NCBI GenBank assembly: GCA_017626035.1
Contig: JAGAJR010000002.1
Span: 1-54,242 of the forward strand
Source: Alphaproteobacteria bacterium
GTDB lineage: Bacteria > Pseudomonadota > Alphaproteobacteria > RF32 > CAG-239
DNA: 54,242 nt
Reading direction: 5' to 3'
In this document: positions 43,797 through 51,613 of the stretch, in pieces
How the letters are laid out: every line of letters starts with the position of its first letter
Numbering within the stretch: position 1 is the stretch's first letter
Notes under the pieces: model-generated
Databases searched by the model: none
The model's input: only the letters and a program-made list of their open reading frames with translations
Told to the model about the DNA's origin: nothing
Made by a program: the position numbers and the translations under genes

Positions 43797-45567
43797 TTTG
43801 CCGGCATGGGATTTGTCGGATTTATACAACGGCATTGATGATCCGAAAATCAATAAGGATTTGGAAAAAATCCGCAAGTTGAATTTGAAATTGGCAAAGG
43901 ATTATAAAGGGAAAATCGCCTCACTTTCTCCTGCGGAATTTCTAAAAGCCGTCAAATTGTGCGAAGAAATGGACATTATTGAAAGTGCCCTCGGCAACTT
44001 TGCTTACCTGAATATGGTAACTCGGATGAATAATAAAGACGCCATGGCTTTCTATCAAAATGTGTCCGAGAAATTAACGGATTACAGCAAACCGGGAATT
44101 TTCTTTTCATTAGAAATAAATCAACTAGCCAATGAGAAATTTAAAGAGTTTTTGGCAGATAAGGAAGTTAAAAAATATGCTCCGTTTTTGGAACGGATTC
44201 GGATGTTTAAGAAATACGAACTGTCCGAACCGGTGGAAGAAGTTTTCCACGAAAAAAGCGTAACTTCGTCTTCCGCATGGGTGCGTTTGTATGAGGAACA
44301 TTCCTCCCGTCTGAAATATGTTGTTGACGGTAAAGAATACAACGACGCCGAAATCAGTAAATTATTAATGGATAAAAATCCGAAAACCAGAGAGAAAGCC
44401 GGCAAGGAACTGAACCGTGTCAGCAAGGAAAACGCTCCGTTGTTCTCCTTTATTTATAATATGATTATTAAGGATAAATCTATTTCTGATAATAAACGCG
44501 GTTTCAAGACGCCGATTTCTTCCAAAAATTTGGGCAATAGGGTAGAGGATGAAACCGTTGTCGCTTTGGCAAATTCGGTTAAGGAAAATTATGCCAAAAT
44601 CGCTCATCGTTTTTATAAACTCAAAGCCAAATGGCTGGGCGTGGATAAAATTCAGTATTGGGACAGAAACGCTCCGCTGCCGTTCAGCGATGATACTCAA
44701 TATTCTTGGGAGGAAAGCGTTAAAATCGTTTTAGAGGCTTACAGCCGGTTTTCTCCGGATTTGCGTAAATTGGCGAACGGATTTTTTGCCAATAACTGGA
44801 TTGATGTTCCGCCTCGCGACGGCAAACGCAGCGGTGCTTTTGCCATGCCTCTTCCGAACAAATATCATCCGTATCTTTTGTTGAACTTTGTCGGCAAACA
44901 AAATGACGTGTTGACTTTAGCCCATGAATTAGGACACGGCTGCCATTTCCTGTTGAGCCAAAAACAAGGCGAATTAAATGATGCCACTCCGCTGACGTTG
45001 GCTGAAGTTGCTTCCGTCTTTGGGGAAATGGTAACCTTCCAGTCTTTGTTGAATGGTTTGAATGACGATAAAGCCAAATTGTGCCTGATTGCCTCAAAGG
45101 TAAATGATATGATTAATACGGCCATTCGTCAGATTGCCTTCCATTTCTTTGAGACCAGAGCCCATGAAGAACGTAAAAAAGGCGAACTGAGTGAAGACCG
45201 TCTGGCTCAAATCTGGCTGGAAGAAATGAGAACGAGCTTGGGTCCATGGGTTAACGTGGATGAAAACAGTGCTTATATTTGGGCACAGGTCGGACACTTT
45301 TTCTTTTCTCCGTTCTATGTTTATGCTTATTCCTTTGCAGATTGCCTGGTTAACTCTTTGTATCAGGTTTATCAGGAAGGCAGTGTGCCGGATTTCCAAA
45401 AGAAATATCTGCATATGTTGTCTGAAACCGGAATTAAGAAATATGACGCGTTGTTGAAACCGTTTGGTCTGGATGCGAAGAAGGCTGACTTCTGGAATAA
45501 GGGATTAAGCCTGATTTCAAGTTATATCGATGAATTGGAACGTCTGGATAAAAAACTCAAATTGTAA
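43774..45567 (+). CDS. pepF: oligoendopeptidase F (M3 family)
   Basis: 597 aa. Zinc metallopeptidase with HELGH at 384-388 and a downstream Glu (LAEVASVFGEM). It cleaves short peptides in the cytoplasm. The N-terminal helical domain starts LPAWDLSDLYNGIDDP, typical of the alphaproteobacterial M3 type. GGAAG precedes the ATG inside the upstream gene. Confidence 0.93.
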   Translation: MAQKKESNLPAWDLSDLYNGIDDPKINKDLEKIRKLNLKLAKDYKGKIASLSPAEFLKAVKLCEEMDIIESALGNFAYLNMVTRMNNKDAMAFYQNVSEKLTDYSKPGIFFSLEINQLANEKFKEFLADKEVKKYAPFLERIRMFKKYELSEPVEEVFHEKSVTSSSAWVRLYEEHSSRLKYVVDGKEYNDAEISKLLMDKNPKTREKAGKELNRVSKENAPLFSFIYNMIIKDKSISDNKRGFKTPISSKNLGNRVEDETVVALANSVKENYAKIAHRFYKLKAKWLGVDKIQYWDRNAPLPFSDDTQYSWEESVKIVLEAYSRFSPDLRKLANGFFANNWIDVPPRDGKRSGAFAMPLPNKYHPYLLLNFVGKQNDVLTLAHELGHGCHFLLSQKQGELNDATPLTLAEVASVFGEMVTFQSLLNGLNDDKAKLCLIASKVNDMINTAIRQIAFHFFETRAHEERKKGELSEDRLAQIWLEEMRTSLGPWVNVDENSAYIWAQVGHFFFSPFYVYAYSFADCLVNSLYQVYQEGSVPDFQKKYLHMLSETGIKKYDALLKPFGLDAKKADFWNKGLSLISSYIDELERLDKKLKL

Positions 45568-45578
45568 AAACGTTAAAA

Positions 45579-45604
45579 AATCCCCTCAATTGAGGGGATT
45601 TTTA
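45579..45604 (+). terminator. terminator after pepF
   Basis: AATCCCCTCA / TGAGGGGATT stem with A- and T-runs; it also lies at the 3' end of the convergent HTH gene. Confidence 0.88.
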
Positions 45605-45883
45605 TTACTCTTTAGGCTTAGAAAGAAATCCTGCGTAAACGTGGAGCTGATAATAATCGGCCAGTTTTTGAATAAGTTTCCAGTTGACGGCTTCCCGCCC
45701 GATTTCCACATTGTCAAGCTCCCGTTGCTTAATGTGCAAATCCATGCAGACAATGGAAGAGTTTATTTTCCGCTTTTGGCGGATACGAAATAAGTGCATT
45801 CCTAAAGACCGTTGAATGGCTTTACGGATAGATTTGTTTTCCGATTGGTAAAAGAAATTGTTTTTAATTTTATATTCAGTCAT
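45605..45883 (-). CDS. small Xre-like helix-turn-helix protein
   Basis: 92 aa from the ATG at 45883, which has a strong AAGGAG; codons further upstream overlap a terminator and are unlikely. Residues about 29-85 fit an Xre-type domain (LGMHLFRIRQKRK, IKQRELDNVEIGREAVN, WKLIQKLADYYQLH). It probably binds DNA. The leader carries a structured RNA and terminator (45912-46073), so its expression may depend on read-through. Confidence 0.75.
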   Translation of the reverse strand: MTEYKIKNNFFYQSENKSIRKAIQRSLGMHLFRIRQKRKINSSIVCMDLHIKQRELDNVEIGREAVNWKLIQKLADYYQLHVYAGFLSKPKE

Positions 45884-45911
45884 CTTTTCAAACTCCTTAT
45901 TTTGTTTTGGT

Positions 45912-46073
45912 AAAACAAAACCGCCTTTAATGTAATAAAGGCGGGGAGTTCGCAACTGTAGTAGAACAGTCTAGGTTATTCGAGCATAGCCTTATATCCC
46001 CAGCTCCCCGTAAAGGAGTTGTTCTTTTTTCTACTTGGAGCTGCTACACTCCGCAGTCCACCTCTGAACTGCA
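45912..46073 (-). ncRNA. candidate structured RNA / attenuator leader
   Basis: About 160 nt transcribed on the minus strand. In order: hairpin GCAGT/ACTGC (46053-46072), hairpin GGAG/CTCC (46037-46052), an A-rich linker, a three-way junction closed by GGGGAG/CTCCCC (46004-46009 with 45943-45948) holding AGGCTAT/ATAACCT (45973-45992, one C-A mismatch) and ACTGT/ACAGT (45955-45970), then terminator CCGCCTTTA/TAAAGGCGG (45921-45944) and TTTTGTTTT. Not a family I recognise. It is either an sRNA or the leader of the HTH gene. Confidence 0.6.
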
Positions 46074-46079
46074 AAAAGG

Positions 46080-46108
46080 ATGATAAAGCAAATAGATTAA
46101 TTATTCAA
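46080..46108 (-). promoter_or_regulatory. promoter of the structured RNA
   Basis: On the minus strand: TTGAAT (46103-46108), 17-base spacer, TATCAT (46080-46085), a few bases before the first hairpin. Confidence 0.6.
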
Positions 46109-46120
46109 GCCACAATCTTA

Positions 46121-46176
46121 TAAGTGGCAGAGAGAAGCCAACGAGCGTTTCTGGGCACTCACTCTCCACAGCTAAC
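46121..46176. repeat. 56-bp repeat, copy B
   Basis: 56 bases matching 46200-46255 at all but three positions. Read on the minus strand it can fold as GAGAG..GCC..AAC-gctc-GTT..GGC..CTCTC. It is preceded (plus strand) by the short inverted repeat GCCAC/GTGGC. Confidence 0.85.
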
Positions 46177-46184
46177 TAATGCCC

Positions 46185-46199
46185 GTGGCCGCTGGCCAC
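46185..46199. repeat. hairpin GTGGCC-GCT-GGCCAC
   Basis: A 6-bp perfect stem with a GCT loop between the two 56-bp repeat copies. It is the counterpart of the 46264-46278 hairpin. Confidence 0.75.
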
Positions 46200-46255
46200 T
46201 AAGCGGCAGGGAGAAGCCAACGAGCGTTTCTGGGCACTTACTCTCCACAGCTAAC
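46200..46255. repeat. 56-bp repeat, copy A
   Basis: The partner of 46121-46176. With the variable hairpin beside it, the whole unit is about 80 bp and tandem. It lies directly behind the virB8-like stop codon. Confidence 0.85.
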
Positions 46256-46263
46256 TTTCGCCA

Positions 46264-46278
46264 GTACCCGCTGGGTAC
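46264..46278. repeat. hairpin GTACCC-GCT-GGGTAC
   Basis: Same place in the repeat unit as 46185-46199 and the same GCT loop. Two stem pairs differ and both are compensated (G-C to A-T, and G-C to C-G). It starts two bases past the virB8-like stop codon. Confidence 0.75.
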
Positions 46279-46280
46279 CA

Positions 46281-47060
46281 CTAACGTTTGTATGCTTCTT
46301 CGGTAACCTGTTTGGCGGTTTCAAGATAATGGTCGGAACCTTCCGGCGTTCCGTGATACCCGAGAGAATAGTTGGTAACCAGGAAACCAAACGGGTTGTT
46401 AATGGCATCGTCTCTTTTGGCAAACGGAATTTTAACGTAAGTGATACGCAAGTTAGCCCGCCAGATGGTTGTTTTCGGATTCTCGTCTTCCGGAACATAA
46501 TCCATTGTGCGGAACTGTACCTGCCACAAACCGCGGGCAAGCGGTTTAATGTAGTCGATTTCCACATCCCGCATCAGGGAGCGTTCTCTGAACTGCATAA
46601 TGTTGTATTTAACGTCGTTGGAAGAAAACTCCTGAAACACCGGAGCGGAAGAATACCAATAAATCGTGGAGCCTCTGGACCAGCGGGAAACAAGTTCGTC
46701 ATAATCCGAAGTAATCAGATAACGCAGCATAATGTATTCAAAAATATGCTGTTCGGTAATCAGGTCTGAAACCGGAAAATTGATTTCCGCCGGGGCGACC
46801 TGCTCAAGCATGCTGAAATATTTGTTGATTTGAAACAGTCTCGGTTTGACGGTCCTTTGCGGCAACAGCAAATAAATGGTGCTGGCCAGCATGATGTTGA
46901 TGCAAATGCTCATGCTGGCGATAATGACGAGGATGCGGGACGTCCACAAATAGCGTCGTTCCGGCATGGCGGTAACATGAACACGTTCCGGATACAAGCC
47001 GAGCACATCCGGACTTTCTTTTTCTTTATACTTAAAAATTGTATGAAAAATATCAAACAT
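46281..47060 (-). CDS. VirB8-like type IV secretion protein
   Basis: 259 aa. A short cytoplasmic N-terminus, one membrane segment (about 38-68) and a periplasmic NTF2-like domain with VirB8 features: FEYIMLRYLITSDYDELV, then a strand-rich C-terminal part ending NPFGFLVTNYSLG. VirB8 is an inner-membrane nucleation factor of type IV secretion. No other virB genes are in the window, so it is either a scattered component, as in Rickettsiales, or a repurposed paralogue. It is divergent from the TolC-family gene. Confidence 0.72.
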   Translation of the reverse strand: MFDIFHTIFKYKEKESPDVLGLYPERVHVTAMPERRYLWTSRILVIIASMSICINIMLASTIYLLLPQRTVKPRLFQINKYFSMLEQVAPAEINFPVSDLITEQHIFEYIMLRYLITSDYDELVSRWSRGSTIYWYSSAPVFQEFSSNDVKYNIMQFRERSLMRDVEIDYIKPLARGLWQVQFRTMDYVPEDENPKTTIWRANLRITYVKIPFAKRDDAINNPFGFLVTNYSLGYHGTPEGSDHYLETAKQVTEEAYKR

Positions 47061-47200
47061 TCTGCACTTTTTTACCTTATCTGAATTCTTCTTAACGTAT
47101 TTTATACATAAAAGCTGAATAAAAGCAAATAAATACTATTCAGATTCAAAATATTGGTATAAATAGAAAAATATATGCATATAAATTAGGGTTCGTACGA

Positions 47201-49099
47201 ATGAGCAAAAAGTTTGTTTCTTTATTGGCAGGGGCTGTTTTTCTCCTGTCCTGCACCGCGAGGGAAGTATCCGACACGGCGGTGTCTCCGGCTTATTATT
47301 CCGATTGGGATAGGGCAATCCGCGTTGATGTGGATATGCAGAATATGTTTGTGGCCACGCCTCGGAAAATTGAAAAGCCGATAGATATGTATATGGCTAT
47401 GGCCTTGGCTTTGAAGTATAACTATACCCGCCGCATGGTCAGCTATGAACAGAGTATTTCCGAAACCGGACAGGCTCCTCTGAATAAAATTCCCGAAGTC
47501 TTGACTCATGCCGGTTATGTGAACAGCAACAACAATTCCCACATGAGTTCTGATCTGAAAGTGGCTTGGAATATTTTGGATATTTCAACCGTTTATTATC
47601 AGAGCCGTGATGCCGGATATCAGTCCAATGTCGCTTATGAACAGAGCCGTAAAGTTATCCATAATATCTTGCAGGAAACGAGAACCTTGTATTGGAAAAC
47701 ATTGGCCGCTCAAAAGCTGCTTCCGATGATGGATAATATGATTGAATATATGACTCTGGAAGTGGACGATATGAATGCACAGGCCAAACAAATGGCGTCC
47801 CGCGGACAAAATATGTCCATGGCCGATTTAGTCAAGAAACGTAAATATATGGAAGCCGTAAAAAATGTTTCGGCTTTGAAACGGGAAATGGAAACGGCGG
47901 AAGTCCGCTTGGCCAGTTTAATGGGATTCCACCCTTCCACACAATATAAACTCGTCGGTTCCGAATACGGCAATTTTACCTTGCCGGATATGAAGAGCGA
48001 TTTGGCACAACTGGAATGGCTGGCTTTGACTAATCGTCCGGAACTCCGTGTGCATGATTTGTTCACGAATGTCGATGATTTGAAAATCGTGGTTAAAGGA
48101 TTTCGGGATGTTAATCAGCAGAAATATAAAAATGACCCGAATTACTACAACCGCCTGTGGTCGAAAAAAGCCCGCGAAGTCGGCTTAACGATTATTGAAG
48201 ACGTAAAAAATCCGAATGCCCGCGATTTGGCTAATCTCCGTCGCCAGAGAATGAGCACCTTGGTCTTGAGTCAGGTTTATGTTTCTTGGGCAAGATATAT
48301 GTCGGCGGTTGAAGATTACCAAATTAATATGGAAATTGCCCAGACTTCGGAAAATATTGCCGAAGACGTGGCTATCCAAGATGGCAGCCGGGCCGAAAAG
48401 AGCCAGTTGGAATCCGCCCGTGCGGTTGAGGATGAAATCAAGGCTTACCAGTCTTATGCCGATGTGCAGGATGCTTTGGGCAACTTGTATGCCACAATAG
48501 GGTTGGATGCTTTGCCTTATTATATGTTGAGCGAAAAGCCGTCCAAAATAGCCGTTTATTTGAGAAATACCATGGAAAAATGGCGTAAAGGACAGTTTTT
48601 GCCTGATAATCGTCCGTATTTGTTGGATGTTCCGGCCAAACGCCCTCCGGTTAACCTGACATCTCCGAGCTTGATTCCGGATATGACTTTGGAAACCGGC
48701 CAACGAATCAAATTGACGATTCCGCAAAGCATTTTGGATAAAATGGATTTGGAAGGAAAAATCATTACCAAGGCCGGTTTGATTGATGATTCGCCGTTGC
48801 CGAAATGGCTGACTTATGACGAAGCTACCAGAACGTTTGACGGCGTGGCCATGCCTTCCGATACCGGCAGTTACACGATTAAACTTTACATTACCGATGA
48901 AAAAGGCAATGTCGGCTATCTGACCTTTAAGATTAAGATTGTCGAAGTATATGTTCCTTCGATTCGGGTTATGGGACTGACAGAAGGCCGTAAAGCGACG
49001 GTTCTGAAAAGATGTATCGGTTCCAAGTGTAAAGACGAATATGTGGAAGAAAGTGTCCTGGGTGAGGAAGTTGAAACCCGGGCGAAAAACCAGTATTGA
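47201..49099 (+). CDS. TolC-family outer-membrane lipoprotein with C-terminal Ig/cadherin-like domain
   Basis: 632 aa. Lipoprotein signal FLLSC (Cys18). Residues about 60-480 are the long helical outer-membrane efflux protein (TolC/OEP) pattern, with internal repeats of helices. An added C-terminal domain (about 495-600: LPKWLTYDEATRTFDG, then DTGSYTIKLYITDEKGN) matches the dystroglycan/He_PIG type Ig-like fold. A TolC protein with such a tail is unusual. It probably forms an export channel in the outer membrane; its pump partner is not encoded next to it. Confidence 0.75.
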   Translation: MSKKFVSLLAGAVFLLSCTAREVSDTAVSPAYYSDWDRAIRVDVDMQNMFVATPRKIEKPIDMYMAMALALKYNYTRRMVSYEQSISETGQAPLNKIPEVLTHAGYVNSNNNSHMSSDLKVAWNILDISTVYYQSRDAGYQSNVAYEQSRKVIHNILQETRTLYWKTLAAQKLLPMMDNMIEYMTLEVDDMNAQAKQMASRGQNMSMADLVKKRKYMEAVKNVSALKREMETAEVRLASLMGFHPSTQYKLVGSEYGNFTLPDMKSDLAQLEWLALTNRPELRVHDLFTNVDDLKIVVKGFRDVNQQKYKNDPNYYNRLWSKKAREVGLTIIEDVKNPNARDLANLRRQRMSTLVLSQVYVSWARYMSAVEDYQINMEIAQTSENIAEDVAIQDGSRAEKSQLESARAVEDEIKAYQSYADVQDALGNLYATIGLDALPYYMLSEKPSKIAVYLRNTMEKWRKGQFLPDNRPYLLDVPAKRPPVNLTSPSLIPDMTLETGQRIKLTIPQSILDKMDLEGKIITKAGLIDDSPLPKWLTYDEATRTFDGVAMPSDTGSYTIKLYITDEKGNVGYLTFKIKIVEVYVPSIRVMGLTEGRKATVLKRCIGSKCKDEYVEESVLGEEVETRAKNQY

Positions 49100-49120
49100 T
49101 TGCTGTTTTCGGCAAAATAA

Positions 49121-49150
49121 AAGAGTCCTTTTGGCAAGGGCTCTTTTTTT
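49121..49150 (+). terminator. terminator after the TolC-family gene
   Basis: AAGAGTCCTT / AAGGGCTCTT stem (one G-T pair), TTGGC loop, long T-run. Confidence 0.88.
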
Positions 49151-49156
49151 GTGTGT

Positions 49157-49228
49157 TGTGGACAACCTGTGGATATGTTAGCCGTTTGAAAAATAATGAT
49201 ATTTTTTTTGTTAACGAATTTATCCACC
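49157..49228 (+). promoter_or_regulatory. cluster of three DnaA-box-like sites in the nrdD leader
   Basis: TGTGGACAA (49157-49165), TGTGGATAT (49168-49176) and TTATCCACC (49220-49228) each match the DnaA box TTATCCACA, on either strand, at 8 of 9 positions. An AT-rich stretch lies between the second and third. The 420-bp region 49100-49520 holds no gene. Confidence 0.55.
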
Positions 49229-49413
49229 AGGGTAAAAATTTTTTTGTTTGAAATATAAAGGGATAGAGATGTCAATAGTAAAAATTGTCTTTTTTGCTAT
49301 TGTCGGAAAGGTTTATATCTAGCAATATTCTTTCAAGGAAAATTCCACGGCTTTGAGTTTGAATTACCTTAATTTTTTCATCCGGAAAAAATAAATATGA
49401 AAAAATGTTGTGT

Positions 49414-49460
49414 ATACAATATATAGATTATTTACATTTCTTTAATACTATATATGGTAT
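49414..49460 (+). promoter_or_regulatory. tandem NrdR boxes
   Basis: ATACAATATATAGATT (49414-49429) and ATACTATATATGGTAT (49445-49460) each match the NrdR consensus acaCwATATATwGtgt at about 13 of 16 positions. Centres are 31 bp apart, that is three helical turns, the canonical spacing. NrdR represses ribonucleotide reductase genes when dATP/ATP is high. Confidence 0.85.
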
Positions 49461-49520
49461 ATATCATAAATAAACATAAACCGCTGAAACTAAAAAAATA
49501 AAGAAGGAATACTTTTCGAA

Positions 49521-51581
49521 ATGTCTGAAAACAAATACACGATGCCGGCAATTGAAAATAGAGAAATTGCAATTGAAAGCGTTACCAAAAGAGACGGAAC
49601 ATTAGCACCGTTTGACAGCAACAAAATTTACAACGCCATTTTGAAGGCCGGAACGAATACCGGTGAGTTTGGGGAGCAGGAAAGCTGGCTGTTGACGGCT
49701 CAGGTTCTCAAAGTGTTGACGCATAAGTTTTCAGAATCCCTGCCTTCCATTGAACAAATTCAGGATGTTGTCGAGCAGGTTTTAATTTCAGCCAACTATT
49801 TTGCCACGGCCAAAGCTTATATCTTGTATCGTGATCAACGCAACCGTATGCGTTCTGACAAAAAAGTTATGGTCGATGTTGAAAGTTCAATTAACGAATA
49901 TCTGGAAAAATTGGACTGGCGTGTTAATGCCAATGCCAACCAGGGATATTCCAACGGCGGTTTGATTTTAAATGTTTCCGGAAAAGTTACGGCCAATTAT
50001 TGGTTGAGCCATGTTTATCCGGCAGAAGTCGGCGAAGCACACCGCAACGGTGATATTCATATTCACGATTTGGATATGTTGGCCGCCTATTGTGCCGGTT
50101 GGTCTTTGAAAAACCTGTTGCACGAGGGCTTCAACGGTGTTCCGGGTAAGACGGAAGCCGGTGCTCCGAAACATTTGTCTGCCGCTGTCGGCCAAATGGT
50201 TAACTTTATGGGAACTTTGCAAAACGAATGGGCCGGTGCTCAGGCATTTTCATCCGTAGATACTTATCTGGCTCCGTATGTCCGCAAGGATAACCTTTCT
50301 TACCGTCAGGTAGAACAGTCCATTCAGGAACTGATTTATAACCTGAACGTTCCGTCTCGCTGGGGTTCTCAAACACCGTTTACAAACTTTACGTTTGACT
50401 GGGTTTGCCCTGAGGATTTGCGTAATACGCACCCGATTATTGCCGGTGAGGAGCAGGAATTTACATACGGCGACCTCAAAGAAGAAATGCACATGATTAA
50501 TAAGGCTTATATGACCGTCATGATGGGCGGAGACATCAAAGGCCGTCCGTTTACCTTCCCGATTCCGACATATAACATTACGCCGGATTTCCCTTGGGAA
50601 GACGATAACACCGAATTGTTGTTTGAAATGACGGCTAAATATGGCTTGCCTTATTTCCAAAACTTCTTGAACTCTGTTTTGAAACCTGGTCAGATTCGTT
50701 CTATGTGCTGCCGTCTGCAATTAGACCTTCGCGAATTGCTGGCTAAAGGAAACGGCTTGTTCGGTTCTGCCGAGCAGACAGGTTCTATCGGTGTTGTAAC
50801 CTTCAACTGTGCAAGACTAGGATATGTTTACAAAGGTGACGAAGCTGGTTTGTTCGGCCGTGTTGACGAGCTGATGAACATTGCCCGCACTTCTTTGGAA
50901 ATCAAACGCAAGGTTATTCAAAGACTGATTGACAATGGTTTGTTCCCGTTCACAAAACGTTATCTGGGAACTTTGCGTAACCACTTCTCAACCATTGGCG
51001 TTAACGGTATTAACGAAATGATTCTGAACTTCACAAACGGCGAACACAACATTGCCGACAGCTGGGGTCAGGACTTTGCCGAAAAATTCTTGGATCACAT
51101 CCGTGCCAATATGGTTAAGATTCAGGAAGAAACCGGACATATGTATAATCTGGAAGCTACTCCGGCCGAAAGTGCGACATATCGTTTTGCCCGTGAAGAC
51201 AAGAAGAGATTTAAAGATATTATTCAGGCCGGAACAAAAGAGAACCCGTATTATACAAACTCTTCTCAATTGCCGGTCGGTTATACTGATGATCCGTTTG
51301 AAGCTTTGGACCTCCAGTCCAGACTGCAAACAAAATATACCGGCGGAACAGTGCTTCACCTGTATATGGGTCAGAGAATTTCATCTGCAAAAGTTTGCCG
51401 CGACTTGGTTAAGAAAGTCCTGTCGAACTACCGCTTACCGTACATTACCATTACTCCGACATTTTCCATCTGTCCAAAACACGGATATCTGTCCGGGGAA
51501 CATAAATTCTGCCCAATCTGTGATGAAGAGAAAAAGGCAGAAAAAAGAAAAGCCGCAGCTGCAAGAAGTGAAGTTGCATAA
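49521..51581 (+). CDS. nrdD: anaerobic ribonucleotide reductase, catalytic chain lacking the glycyl-radical motif
   Basis: 686 aa. An N-terminal ATP-cone (about 16-105) for allosteric control, then the ten-stranded barrel of class III reductase with Cys pairs in MCCRLQLD (395-402) and VTFNCARLGY, and a C-terminal zinc finger CPKH..CPIC (Cys651, Cys664, Cys667). The chain then ends in KRKAAAARSEVA. The RVxGY-type glycyl-radical loop that normally follows the finger is absent; it is encoded by the next gene, 32 bases on, in another frame. It reduces ribonucleotides to deoxyribonucleotides without oxygen. Confidence 0.93.
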   Translation: MSENKYTMPAIENREIAIESVTKRDGTLAPFDSNKIYNAILKAGTNTGEFGEQESWLLTAQVLKVLTHKFSESLPSIEQIQDVVEQVLISANYFATAKAYILYRDQRNRMRSDKKVMVDVESSINEYLEKLDWRVNANANQGYSNGGLILNVSGKVTANYWLSHVYPAEVGEAHRNGDIHIHDLDMLAAYCAGWSLKNLLHEGFNGVPGKTEAGAPKHLSAAVGQMVNFMGTLQNEWAGAQAFSSVDTYLAPYVRKDNLSYRQVEQSIQELIYNLNVPSRWGSQTPFTNFTFDWVCPEDLRNTHPIIAGEEQEFTYGDLKEEMHMINKAYMTVMMGGDIKGRPFTFPIPTYNITPDFPWEDDNTELLFEMTAKYGLPYFQNFLNSVLKPGQIRSMCCRLQLDLRELLAKGNGLFGSAEQTGSIGVVTFNCARLGYVYKGDEAGLFGRVDELMNIARTSLEIKRKVIQRLIDNGLFPFTKRYLGTLRNHFSTIGVNGINEMILNFTNGEHNIADSWGQDFAEKFLDHIRANMVKIQEETGHMYNLEATPAESATYRFAREDKKRFKDIIQAGTKENPYYTNSSQLPVGYTDDPFEALDLQSRLQTKYTGGTVLHLYMGQRISSAKVCRDLVKKVLSNYRLPYITITPTFSICPKHGYLSGEHKFCPICDEEKKAEKRKAAAARSEVA

Positions 51582-51613
51582 CTAGAATAATTTTATTTAA
51601 GGAGAGAAATATT

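Noticed and set aside
45912-46073. 6S RNA, tmRNA, SRP RNA or RNase P RNA
   Set aside because: Size is compatible with some of these, but none of their conserved sequence blocks is recognisable.
46121-46278. CRISPR array
   Set aside because: Only two long units with no regular short repeat/spacer pattern and no cas genes.
46124-46306. 60-codon frame in the tandem repeat
   Set aside because: It is a by-product of the repeat having a length that keeps the frame open; it overlaps the virB8-like gene and has no ribosome binding site.
49157-49228. Chromosomal replication origin
   Set aside because: Only three imperfect boxes and no dnaA, dnaN, gidA, parAB or hemE nearby; a regulatory cluster is the simpler reading.
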